From positions 62,001 to 126,000 of the forward strand of contig JADJOF010000003.1 in the NCBI GenBank assembly GCA_016713885.1: 64,000 bases of DNA, read 5' to 3'. Position numbers and translations under genes: made by a program. Of this stretch, positions 56,251 through 64,000 are shown piece after piece; the stretch's first letter is position 1; each line of letters begins with the position of its first letter. The stretch is from Bdellovibrionales bacterium. Lineage in GTDB: Bacteria; Bdellovibrionota; Bdellovibrionia; Bdellovibrionales; JAMPXM01. The notes below the pieces were generated by a model. It was not told where the DNA came from. It made no database searches and was given only the letters and a program-made list of their open reading frames with translations.

Positions 56251-56973
56251 ATGCGACAAACTCATCTTCTCGAACCGCAGTATCCGACTGCGCTCAAAGA
56301 CCTGATCAATCCACCGGCCGTTCTCTACATCGACGGGAGTCTCGCGGCGCTCGATGAGCGTCCCGTACTGGCTGTTGTCGGTAGTCGCGATTGTTCCATT
56401 ATGGCGGAGGCATGGATGCGACGTCATCTGACCGAGGTGAGTCGCTTCGCTCTTATCGTCAGTGGTGGAGCCGTTGGTGTTGACGATTGCGCGCATCGAG
56501 TGGCGCTGTCGGCCGGTGAGCCGACGGTTGTGGTGCTTCCCTCGGGACTCAAGAATCCGTACCCCACGCATTGGCGTGACGCAAATGAGGAGGTGAGGGC
56601 CAAGGGTGGGGCCTTTGTTTCGGAGTACGAGCCCGAACAGATGATTCGCCGGAGTCATTTTGAAAAACGAAATCGACTGCTTGCCGCTTTTGCCGATGTC
56701 GTTTTGGTGGTTGAAGCGCAATCGAAAAGTGGAACAGCGATTACCGCCAGACATGCACAGGAGTTGGGGCGAGCCGTCGCCGTGGTGCCATGGTTTCCTG
56801 GTGATCCGCGTGGAGAGCTTGGCCTTGAGCTTTTGACGCAGAGTGCGGCGCTCCCCGTGCGGAATGCAGCCGACCTGCTTTCTGCGCTCTCGCGCGAGGC
56901 CTGCGCGCGGCACACGCGAAGTTTGAGATCAACCGTTCCAAACTCGGCGAATCAAGAAGATGCCTGCGATTGA
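56251..56973 (+). CDS. dprA: DprA/Smf-like DNA-processing protein
   Basis: 240 aa. The Rossmann-like core is present: LAVVGSRDCSIMAEAWMRRH, LIVSGGAVGVDDCAHRVALS, FEKRNRLLAAFADVVLVVEA and SKSGTAITARHAQELGRAVA. DprA loads RecA on incoming single-stranded DNA. The usual SAM-like N-terminal and winged-helix C-terminal domains are absent, so this is a minimal version. Its last 45 nt run antisense over the lptF 3' end. Confidence 0.88.
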   Translation: MRQTHLLEPQYPTALKDLINPPAVLYIDGSLAALDERPVLAVVGSRDCSIMAEAWMRRHLTEVSRFALIVSGGAVGVDDCAHRVALSAGEPTVVVLPSGLKNPYPTHWRDANEEVRAKGGAFVSEYEPEQMIRRSHFEKRNRLLAAFADVVLVVEAQSKSGTAITARHAQELGRAVAVVPWFPGDPRGELGLELLTQSAALPVRNAADLLSALSREACARHTRSLRSTVPNSANQEDACD

Positions 56974-58035
56974 GAATAGAAAGTTCGCAAGCCACATTGC
57001 AAACCAAGGTGGCAGCTGACCACTGCGGGCGAGGCTCTCGCTTGTCACGTAGAGAATCCAATAGGTGACAATGATACCAATTGAAAGCACAGCGCCGCCG
57101 GCCTTCACGTTCCGGCGATTGGTGACGGTTCCAAGTGCAACGCCGATAATGCCAAAGACCATGCAGGCAAGGCCGATGGCGATTCGCTTGTGAAACTCGG
57201 TTTCAAGTTCGATTCGCTTTTCTTTTGTCATGTCTTGAGCCTTCGACTGAAGCAGTGTCATCAGTTCCGAAATCGTCAATGACGGTGGCGATTTGGAGTG
57301 AACGTTTTCACTGACCGGATCGAAGAGTTGGATGTCATAAGTAGAAAAGTCGATTTTTGTATGGCGATTGTTCGTTGTGCGATGAATGCTGCCATGGGTG
57401 AGTTCGAGCGAGGCCGAGTGCCCCGGTCGATCGGGGTCTTGAACCAGGCGTCCTTGCTTGGCGATGACGGTGATGGGCGCCTCATTTTTTCTTTCGTCGT
57501 AGATGAAGACATCTTCAAGCGTTCCAAGTTTGTTGTCGACACGGTTGGCGTAGACAACAAGATCGAAAAAGCCCTCGGAGAATGTGCCTTCTTTGATTGT
57601 TACGCCGGGTTTCATCGAGCCGAGTTTGGAAACTAAAACTTCAAACTGTCGATTTCCCCAGGGCGCGATATGAAAAGACGTTTGAAGACTAAGAGTTGAG
57701 ACAAGGATGCTCAGCAGAACAGCGGGTGCTGAGATGGAAACCATCGACAAGCCTGCGGCCCTGAGGGCCACGACTTCGGAGTCTGAGCTCAGGCGGCCAT
57801 AGGTGAGAATGACAGTGAAGATCAAACTCATCGGAAACAAAATCGGCAAGAAACTTGTCGAGAGATAGCCCATCATCTGAAGGACCGTTGACAGTTTGAC
57901 GCCGTGAACGAGTACAAATTCTGTCAATCGCAGGGCTTGGAACATCAGTAAGATGAAGACGAAGACAAAGACCCCGAGAAGAAACGTCGGGATCATCTCC
58001 GCCAAGACATAGCGAATGAAGAGTTTGGAGCGCAT
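56929..58035 (-). CDS. lptF: LptF/LptG-family LPS-export permease
   Basis: 368 aa inner-membrane subunit of the LPS transporter, with six membrane helices, three on each side of a periplasmic beta-jellyroll domain. N-terminus SKLFIRYVLAEMIPTFLLGV and the cytoplasmic coupling loop YGRLSSDSEVVALRAAGLS are diagnostic. The C-terminus is CMVFGIIGVALGTVTNRRN. LptF rather than LptG is my preference. Only one permease gene is present here. Stop overlaps the 3' end of dprA; start overlaps the kdsA stop by 1 nt. Confidence 0.88.
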   Translation of the reverse strand: MRSKLFIRYVLAEMIPTFLLGVFVFVFILLMFQALRLTEFVLVHGVKLSTVLQMMGYLSTSFLPILFPMSLIFTVILTYGRLSSDSEVVALRAAGLSMVSISAPAVLLSILVSTLSLQTSFHIAPWGNRQFEVLVSKLGSMKPGVTIKEGTFSEGFFDLVVYANRVDNKLGTLEDVFIYDERKNEAPITVIAKQGRLVQDPDRPGHSASLELTHGSIHRTTNNRHTKIDFSTYDIQLFDPVSENVHSKSPPSLTISELMTLLQSKAQDMTKEKRIELETEFHKRIAIGLACMVFGIIGVALGTVTNRRNVKAGGAVLSIGIIVTYWILYVTSESLARSGQLPPWFAMWLANFLFSIAGIFLIRRVWNG

Positions 58036-58928
58036 TAGGCCTGGAAGAGTCCAACGCTCTCAGGTGTCTTAATGGCTTCGCGCACCCGGATGGCCATGCG
58101 AACCATGCTTTCCCAGTGTTTGAGGTTGAGCTGAGAGGCCGCATCGCATTTTGCACTCATCGGATCGGGATGAGTCTCAATAAAGAGAGCGTCGCAGCCG
58201 GCGGCAACGGCAGCCAGCGTGAGATGCGGAACGAAGCGTGGCTCACCACCGGCAGGGTCTGCCGACGAGATGCCATAGAGACGAATCACGTGTGTGGCGT
58301 CAAAGCAAACCGGAGCACCGAGCTCCTGCATGACAGGGATTGAGCGCATATCGGCAACCAGGCGATTGTAGCCAAAGCAGGCTCCTCGCTCTGTGAGGAG
58401 GACGTTCTTATTTCCCGTTGAGCGAATCTTTGAAACCGCTCCGCCCATATTTTCTGGTGCGAGAAACTGACCTTTTTTAACGTTGATGGGTTTTCCAGTT
58501 TGGCCGCAAGCGATGACCAGCGACGTTTGCTGGCACATGTAGGCGGGGATCTGCAGAACGTCGACAACATCCGCGACGCGATCAACGTCTTCTTGACGGT
58601 GGATATCGGTCAGTACGGGCAGGCCGAACTCTTTTTTAACTTCAGCGAGGATTTTTAAGCCATCGTCGGCCATTGGGCCTGTCCAGTTCTTTTCTGAGCC
58701 GCGATTGTCTTTCTCGTAAGAGCTTTTGAAGATCATCGGCATTCCGACTTTTTGTGAGAGCTCAGCGAGCGCGCGGGCTGTTGTCATGATCAATTCACGT
58801 GAGTCGATCACGCAGGGGCCAGAGATCACGGCGAGTCCGTGTCCTTGGCCGATTTTGACTGTCGTGCGTCCAGTATCAACCGTGAATTCGCGCGGTGGAA
58901 GAGTGGTTGTTTCTGTGCGTGTTTTCAC
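58035..58928 (-). CDS. kdsA: 3-deoxy-D-manno-octulosonate 8-phosphate synthase
   Basis: Condenses arabinose 5-phosphate with phosphoenolpyruvate for the LPS core. 297 aa. TIM-barrel motifs: AVISGPCVIDSRELIMTTAR, FKSSYEKDNRGSEKNWTGP, DIHRQEDVDRVADVVDVLQI, NVKKGQFLAPENM and FIETHPDPMSAKCDAASQLN. Family members read SFDKANRTS where this has SYEKDNRGS, a modest difference. Co-transcribed with lptF, a natural LPS gene pair. Confidence 0.95.
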   Translation of the reverse strand: MKTRTETTTLPPREFTVDTGRTTVKIGQGHGLAVISGPCVIDSRELIMTTARALAELSQKVGMPMIFKSSYEKDNRGSEKNWTGPMADDGLKILAEVKKEFGLPVLTDIHRQEDVDRVADVVDVLQIPAYMCQQTSLVIACGQTGKPINVKKGQFLAPENMGGAVSKIRSTGNKNVLLTERGACFGYNRLVADMRSIPVMQELGAPVCFDATHVIRLYGISSADPAGGEPRFVPHLTLAAVAAGCDALFIETHPDPMSAKCDAASQLNLKHWESMVRMAIRVREAIKTPESVGLFQA

Positions 58929-58974
58929 TTGAGAGGCCTTTTCGTTAAGGGTTCTGGTGAGTTCGATTTAACTG

Positions 58975-59943
58975 CTATTTTGTGCGGCTGACCAGTCTGT
59001 TCCTTGGCGCAATTAGTCGATAAGGCTTGTATTCGCCAATGCGGTAACCGGTCAGGGATTCCAAAAGATCGCTGGCGAGCAAATTGACGTCTTTGAGTGT
59101 CCAATCCGTTAAGGCGCGTCGAGGGTCAAACGTCCAATCTTGGCCTGCGATCAGATCGCGCATAACCGTTGGGTGCGGGCCGTTGTAAGGGACGAGCCCA
59201 TATTGTCTCGCATACTCAAAAGTCTCGAATTCGTGGTCTTTTGAGTTTCCATGCCACCAGCGATTCAGCAATTTGCTCTTTTGCCCCATCACTTTCGGTG
59301 GCTTGACCCAGCCATAGTGAAAGATGCGAGCGCCACAGGCGATAACGGCCGGTTTTAAACCGCTGACACGAAAGCCCTGCGCGTCGTTGTGGCTGCGAAT
59401 ACCGCTGGATCGGCGGACGACGCGCACTTCGTTTCGGTACCAGCGTCGCGAAGTCGCGATCGTCGAGTAGCTCCCATAGAAGTGAATATAACGAAAGAGC
59501 AGGCCTTGAATTTCAGGCTGAGTGTCGGCGCGTTCAATGGCTTGTTTCACAAGTGGGAGGTCGTCCTCGTGAATCACTTCGTCGGCTTGCAAGTAAAAGC
59601 ACCAATCGTGCGTGCAGCGATCGAGCGCCTCGTTTGTTTTTTCACTGAGGATCAAACCGCCCTTGGTTTTCTTAGTGTCCCAGATGGAATCAAATATTTT
59701 GATTTTTGGGCTATTGAGGCTTTCGATCATGGCTTTGGTATCGTCGTCGCTTTGGCCGACACCAATGATGAATTCGTCCACAAGAGGAAGAAGGCTTCGG
59801 ATACTCTCGAGAATCGGATAGCCCATCAGGCGGGCATTTCGAATCACGGTGAAGCCGCTGATCTGGGGAGTGACCTGCGGTGTGACAGGTGGGGTCGAGT
59901 TTGTTGCGACTTCAGTCGTGGGTATCGTTGGAGTTGAATTCAT
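58975..59943 (-). CDS. Glycosyltransferase family 2-like protein
   Basis: 322 aa, soluble. A Thr/Pro-rich N-tail (about 30 residues), then a GT-A fold: FTVIRNARLMGYPILESIRS, LVDEFIIGVGQSDDDTKAMI and WCFYLQADEVIHEDDLPLVK (the acidic metal-binding region). The C-terminal half (GARIFHYGWVKPPKVMGQKS, HPTVMRDLIAGQDWTFDP) is typical of uncharacterised sugar transferases. Upstream of kdsA on the same strand, suggesting LPS or surface polysaccharide work. Confidence 0.82.
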   Translation of the reverse strand: MNSTPTIPTTEVATNSTPPVTPQVTPQISGFTVIRNARLMGYPILESIRSLLPLVDEFIIGVGQSDDDTKAMIESLNSPKIKIFDSIWDTKKTKGGLILSEKTNEALDRCTHDWCFYLQADEVIHEDDLPLVKQAIERADTQPEIQGLLFRYIHFYGSYSTIATSRRWYRNEVRVVRRSSGIRSHNDAQGFRVSGLKPAVIACGARIFHYGWVKPPKVMGQKSKLLNRWWHGNSKDHEFETFEYARQYGLVPYNGPHPTVMRDLIAGQDWTFDPRRALTDWTLKDVNLLASDLLESLTGYRIGEYKPYRLIAPRNRLVSRTK

Positions 59944-60040
59944 GAGCGATATGGTTCTAGCAACTCACACAGCTTGAAGCAAGGCGTTACAATGCGGTGG
60001 CTGGATTTGACGTTCGAGCCAATGGTTTCGACGATGAGAC

Positions 60041-60789
60041 GTGAGACGAATTCTTCTCGTCATCGACGAGTTCAACGAATTGGTAGGATTGGAGACGCTC
60101 TTTCGGCGCCTGGGCTTTGACGTGCTCAGTCTTGGTCGCGAGGCGACGGTGCAAGAGGCGATTCTCGGTTTTCCACCGGATCTGATCATTGCCACGGGAC
60201 GAGGGCGTCAGGTCGATGGGTTAACTCTCGCTAGTCGTTTGAAGTTTCATGGGGCCAGGCCGCGTGTGATTGTGCTTTTGCCGCAGGAGGCGTTGAGCGG
60301 TGGTTTTCGCAGTGACGTGATCGATGCAATCATTGAAACACCGTTTGAGCCGAGGACGGCACTCAAGGCTGTTTGTCGCCTCCTGCAGCTTCCTCCAGAA
60401 CCGATTTTAGAAAAGTACTCAAAATTGTAAGCGCGAAACTTTTTGAGCCTGAGCAACTTCAGATTGTGAAAAAAAATGAAGCGAGCGACGAGCACATCGA
60501 GGCCGTGCGCCCGGCCGTATCGGGGGTGGCGCAGTCGGCTGTGAAGAAGGCTGAAGGACCAGCATTGTCGGCCCGCGAAGCGAGATACAAGCGCTTCTTG
60601 GAAGAGCAGGATGAGGAGTTGCCCCCGATTGCGGACGGTCGTGTGATGCGTGATGCGCGACTCAAATTGCAAACGGATTCAGCGCAAGAGATTGAACGGC
60701 TCGACGCCATTGCTCGCGAGAAGCGCGAGTTTGTTCAGGCGATGGCCAAACTCGCGACGGCGGGAAAAAAAACAGATTCAAAGAAATGA
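60041..60789 (+). CDS. Degenerate receiver-domain protein with helical C-terminus, one frameshift
   Basis: About 250 aa after correction. The N-terminal 120 residues look like a receiver fold (RILLVIDEFNELVGLETLFR, DVIDAIIETPFEPRTALKAV), but the phospho-acceptor position reads IIATGRGRQVDG, without the Asp, so it cannot be phosphorylated normally. A stop at 60428-60430 disappears if one T is added near 60427 (LEKYSKL-LSAKLFEPEQLQIV). The frame then runs through a charged helical tail (AREARYKRFLEEQDEELPP, QEIERLDAIAREKREFVQA) to 60789. GTG start. Next to the receiver-PATAN-DnaJ gene, convergent. Confidence 0.65.
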
Positions 60790-60797
60790 TCGGCGTT

Positions 60798-62742
60798 CTA
60801 CCGCTTCTTGCGTCCGCCGAGTAACGCCCCGAGGACGTCTTTGAGATCGCCTCGCAACAAGTCGACAGGTTTGTTCCCAGCATTGCCGGCCTGTAGCTGA
60901 AGCACGTTGAGATCGCGCTTGGCATCGACAAAGTTGGCCTCAATTGCGAGCGCCTGGTCGAAAGCGCGTTTTGCGCCGTCAAAATCGGACGTCGCTTTGA
61001 GCACCAGCCCCTTGATGTAGAAGTAGGTTGCGTTGTGGCGATCCTCTGGAGGAATGGCCGAAAGCTGATCCTTTAAGGTACTGAGTGTGCGCACGTCTTT
61101 TTCAACTCCTGCTGTCTTCAGCTGTGCCCACATCACCAGAAGTCGGAGTTCGGTCGTCATCGGAACATGAGTGACGGCGCTATCGAGCATTTCTTTAGCG
61201 CGTCGAATGTCACCTTTGGTAAGGCAAGTGCGGGCCTGCTCCATCATCTGTTCTGCTTCAAGGATCTTTTCTGCACGTCCCTGTTCAAGCTCAAGGAGAT
61301 AGTTGTCACGCGTGGTCTGATTGGACAGGATCTCGTGCGCCTCTTGAATCATGTTGAAGCACTTGCGCGCCAGATCCCGGACATCAATAGGAGCATCGCC
61401 TCCAAGTCGATCGGGATGCACCGTCTTGGCGAGATCGTGATAGGCCCGTTTGATTTCGATGTCCTTCGCCTTGGGCGAGACGCCGAGCCGCTCAAAGTGA
61501 TTTTGCCGACCGAGGTCGCTCTCAAGTTTTTTCAGACGCTTTCTTTGAACCTGAACGTCGGTATTCTTCATCTCCTCGCCGAAGCGGATGCAGCCCCCGA
61601 GCATGAGATTGTGAATGGCCGGATAAAACTCAGTATCGCTCAAGCCGGACTCAATCTGCATCGCTTCAAGAGTGATGCCTTTGCGACCAGACTAAATAAC
61701 TTGGAAGCGCGGAGAACAGAGGGCGAACTCATCGTGCGATTGGACTCGCTGAAGTCCGGTCGCTGACGACCTTGTTTCGCGACCACGGTGTGTAGAAGGT
61801 CTTGATCCAGTCGGCTGAGAACTTTGAGGAAGACCAATCGTTGAAAATGTCGTTGAGCATATTGGTGTCGATGGAGGCTTCTTCGCGAAGTTCGTGATTC
61901 TCCACGAAAGTCACCTTCACGCTGGTGTTTGAAACGATTCGCCCCAGGCGGATACCTTGCTGCTCGGCCATGACGATGGAAATGGCGTGGGGAGACAGGA
62001 TGTTTGAATAGACCAAGCGTTCGCCAAGCTTCTTTGCCGAGGCGGTGAGCTCCATTGCGTCGTCCAGCTCTTCCTGTGAAATAAAGCCGTGTTCGACCAG
62101 GAGAACGCCAAAGTAGGACTTTTGATCCTTGTTGGTTACCTGTACGATTTCGCTGGCCTTAAAGCCCACCGAGGCAGGGTCGCCGTCGGCCGTCACGATG
62201 TTGAGCAATCCTGAAATCTTTTGGTGCATCAAAAGTGAAAAGACCCACGGCAATTCAAAACCGTTGATTGTTTCGCACTTGTTGATCGCACTGATGCGCT
62301 CCCCAGGGGTGACGATTGATTTTGTCATCAGCTCAAGGACTGGCGAGACCGGGATGTCGATGAGATGGCCGATGGCTTCGTTGACCTGTTGAAAGAGCTC
62401 GGGCAGTTCAAACGGCTTGGTGAGGAAGCTTTTTGCGCGTGTGTTGGCGAGCGACTCTCGGATAAAGTTCTTATCTTTAAAAATACCAGACATGAGAATG
62501 CGGGCCGTGTTGCCGCCGCTCTCTTCTTCAATCTTTATCGCCAGTTCGCGGCCGTTAATTTTGGGCAGCATGCAGTCGATGATGGCGAGAGAAAAAGCGT
62601 GAAGCTTCAACTGAGCGAGTGCGTCGTCGGGCTTAGCGACGTGTACGGCATGAAAGCCGTCGCGGACCAGAGCCTCGCGGAGAGTCGCACCGAAAACAAC
62701 ATCATCGTCGACGATAAGGATTTTGATTTCATTTTTTAACAT
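60798..62742 (-). CDS. Receiver-PATAN(DUF4388)-DnaJ fusion protein, two frameshifts
   Basis: About 648 residues once two missing bases are supplied (CC at 61756-61757 and CC at 61678-61679, each expected CCC). The order is: receiver (LIVDDDVVFGATLREAL, AIIDCMLPKINGRELA, LTKPFELPELF); PATAN/DUF4388 domain (ETINGFELPWVFSLLMHQKI, FGVLLVEHGFISQEELDD); a second segment of the same type (RTMSSPSVLRASKLFSLVAK, GITLEAMQIESGLSDTEFYP); a J domain with the HPD motif (AYHDLAKTVHPDRLGG); and C-terminal TPR-like helices (ATYFYIKGLVLKATSDFDGA). The J domain should stimulate an Hsp70 (DnaK). The combination suggests phospho-controlled chaperone recruitment. Confidence 0.78.
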
Positions 62743-62974
62743 GGCGTTATCTTATCGGTATCTTGAGGTCGGAGCTTTGCCGACCACGGCTGTTGGTCGG
62801 AGATTCTGGCCTAAATGCTAGGACTTTTTGGTGATTCTCGCGGCAATTGTAACGCATCGCAATTGATTTACCGTCTCATTCTGAAACAGGGTGAGTGTTC
62901 GGGGCTTGTACGGCAGTTCAAAGACCGATAAAACTGCCAGAGGGCAAGACTCACGCGCCGCTGAAGGAGAGCAA

Positions 62975-63301
62975 ATGGCTGGCAATACGACATCGACAAC
63001 GGATCAAAGCTTTGAAACGGACGTACTAAAGGCCGACGGGCCTGTTCTTGTCGATTTTTGGGCGGAGTGGTGTGGACCATGTAAGGCGCTGGCGCCAAAG
63101 CTTGAGGAGATCGCAGGCGAGCTCTCTGGAAAAGTAAAGATCGTCAAACTTGATATCGACTCCAATCAAGAGGTCACTGAGAAGTTTGGTGTTCGTGGAA
63201 TTCCGACCTTGATCCTTTTTAAAGGCGGAAAACAAGTGAACCATATGGTTGGCAATCGTTCGAAAGAAGAGATTGTGAACTTTATCAGTTCTGCTTTCTA
63301 A
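62975..63301 (+). CDS. trxA: Thioredoxin
   Basis: 108 aa with the redox-active motif VDFWAEWCGPCKALAPKLEE, the cis-Pro loop GVRGIPTLILFKGGKQVNH and the usual ending. Cytoplasmic disulfide reductase serving ribonucleotide reductase and others. AAGGAGA lies 7 nt before ATG 62975, which decides the start; the frame is open from 62891. Divergent from the receiver-PATAN-DnaJ gene across 232 bp. Confidence 0.97.
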   Translation: MAGNTTSTTDQSFETDVLKADGPVLVDFWAEWCGPCKALAPKLEEIAGELSGKVKIVKLDIDSNQEVTEKFGVRGIPTLILFKGGKQVNHMVGNRSKEEIVNFISSAF

Positions 63302-63434
63302 GAAATGTCGGGGCTCGGATCTCGATGCCCCTGTTTTGCACGGTGCTAACTGCGCATCTTCCATAAGACAAAATAGTGACGCACCGCCTTCTGGACGACC
63401 AAGGTCAATAGGGCAGCGGTCTGTGCGATAACGA

Positions 63435-63887
63435 TCACTTATGACTGGCGACAAACTGGCCAGAGAGTATCGCCATAATTTCAGTGGATGTCGTGGTGTA
63501 GAGCTCGGCTGTGAGTTCAAGGCGTGCGACCCCCTTGCGCTGAAAGCCATCGCGGAACTTGTCGAGTAAATTCAGTGCGGGAAAGCGACAAGCTGCAATC
63601 ATGTCGTCCGTCACCGGCTGAAGGTACCGAATAGCAGCCGACTGTATGACGACATGGCTATTTTCCTGTTTGTCTTCCGGGAGTGAGAGAAGGGTTGTTG
63701 AGTAGCACGCCAGCACGAGGAGGTTGAAGATGCTGCCGCCAAAACCGCCTTCCAGGTGATTGCGGTTAGGCCCAAGCGGGGCATGGATGCGGATCCCGAT
63801 TGAATCAGTGGAGAGCGAGTGAATCCCCATAGCGAGAGCCAAGGGGATGTTTTGAATAAGAAGGCGCTCAAGCGCAATCGCGGTCAT
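63435..63887 (-). CDS. YiiD-C-like thioesterase domain protein
   Basis: 150 aa hot-dog fold. NRNHLEGGFGGSIFNLLVLA is the family helix and SHVVIQSAAIRYLQPVTDDM the following strand, as in the C-terminal thioesterase domain of YiiD. The acyl-CoA substrate is unknown. It starts directly after the stop of the rodA gene on the same strand, so it is cotranscribed. Confidence 0.82.
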   Translation of the reverse strand: MTAIALERLLIQNIPLALAMGIHSLSTDSIGIRIHAPLGPNRNHLEGGFGGSIFNLLVLACYSTTLLSLPEDKQENSHVVIQSAAIRYLQPVTDDMIAACRFPALNLLDKFRDGFQRKGVARLELTAELYTTTSTEIMAILSGQFVASHK

Positions 63888-64000
63888 CTAGAAGAGGTAC
63901 TTTCGATAGCTCACTGAAGAAACGAGCCCGAGGGCAGCCATAGTGGTGAGCATGTTGGATCCGCCGTAGCTTAATAGCGGGAGAGGGATACCGACAATCG
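63888..64000 (-). CDS. rodA: RodA/FtsW-family SEDS protein, C-terminal fragment at the window edge
   Basis: The last 37 codons only. IVGIPLPLLSYGGSNMLTTM is the SEDS signature loop and helix, followed by a final helix and YRKYLF before a TAG at 63888-63890. The PLPLLSYGGS form and short tail favour RodA (elongasome peptidoglycan polymerase) over FtsW. The gene continues beyond 64000. Confidence 0.8.
   Translation of the reverse strand, partial: IVGIPLPLLSYGGSNMLTTMAALGLVSSVSYRKYLF

Noticed and set aside
1..64000. Recoded TGA as a sense codon, suggested by internal TGA in cheA, lpxC and the Omp85 gene
   Set aside because: TGA ends several intact genes here (for example the HIT gene, fliL-like gene and rnhA region). 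The internal TGAs stand for different residues (Gly, Arg, Arg), and ruvB has TAA instead. A consistent recoding is not supported.
1..64000. Mobile elements, CRISPR arrays, toxin-antitoxin or phage-defence genes
   Set aside because: No transposase, integrase, regularly spaced repeat array or recognisable defence domain was seen. The only repeats are the short palindromes reported.

Overview
The window reads as chromosome of a Gram-negative, motile or chemotactic, mid-GC bacterium of the Bdellovibrionota/old deltaproteobacterial type. That placement is an inference. It rests on the LPS and outer-membrane gene set (lpxC, kdsA, an LptF/G permease, an Omp85 protein with TamB, a TonB receptor), a TIGR02147-family regulator (a family mostly seen in Bdellovibrio and Fibrobacter), many secreted or lipoprotein genes of unknown function, and a large chemosensory cluster. 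I see no rRNA, tRNA, CRISPR array, insertion sequence or prophage.

Layout. 1-3.6 kb: a TonB receptor (cut by the left edge) head to head with a membrane histidine kinase. 3.7-15.6 kb: a chemosensory locus. A CheW carrying an inserted CZB zinc domain faces a minus-strand operon, mcp-cheR-cheA-(Hpt-CheW)-(CheD-REC-CheB-like)-cheB, whose genes mostly overlap by 4 nt. A second MCP and a porin run the other way. 15.7-31.8 kb: housekeeping and envelope genes (HIT, mce, rhomboid, rnhA, L,D-transpeptidase, FliL-like, an M16 peptidase pair, a serine protease, LysR, rsmB, nusB, ppsR). 31.9-33.4 kb: a TIGR02147 regulator divergent from a small secreted protein. 33.5-41.6 kb: a TPR-like gene, tamB and an Omp85 gene in one minus-strand operon. 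41.7-46 kb: an acyltransferase-like/PilZ fusion, a porin, a lipoprotein, efp and a TPR protein. 46.1-48.3 kb: ruvC-ruvA-ruvB. 48.4-59.9 kb: secreted proteins, lpxC, ald, comEC, a coiled-coil/TPR lipoprotein with a LysM protein, dprA, lptF, kdsA and a glycosyltransferase. 60-64 kb: a degenerate receiver protein, a receiver-PATAN-DnaJ fusion, trxA, a thioesterase and the 3' end of rodA.

The most striking property is that about thirteen genes, including lpxC, ruvB, cheA, rnhA and the Omp85 gene, are each interrupted by a single-base indel (nearly all in short homopolymers) or one in-frame stop, while the protein sequence on both sides stays family-like. I read this mainly as consensus sequence error in the assembly. 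Very recent mutation is the alternative. These genes are annotated across their full span with the lesion named.

The most interesting biology is the chemosensory hardware (CheD-receiver-pseudo-CheB fusion, CZB-CheW, Hpt-CheW, receiver-CheA), the receiver-PATAN-J-domain fusion, the PilZ/acyltransferase fusion, and a palindromic repeat reused between convergent genes.
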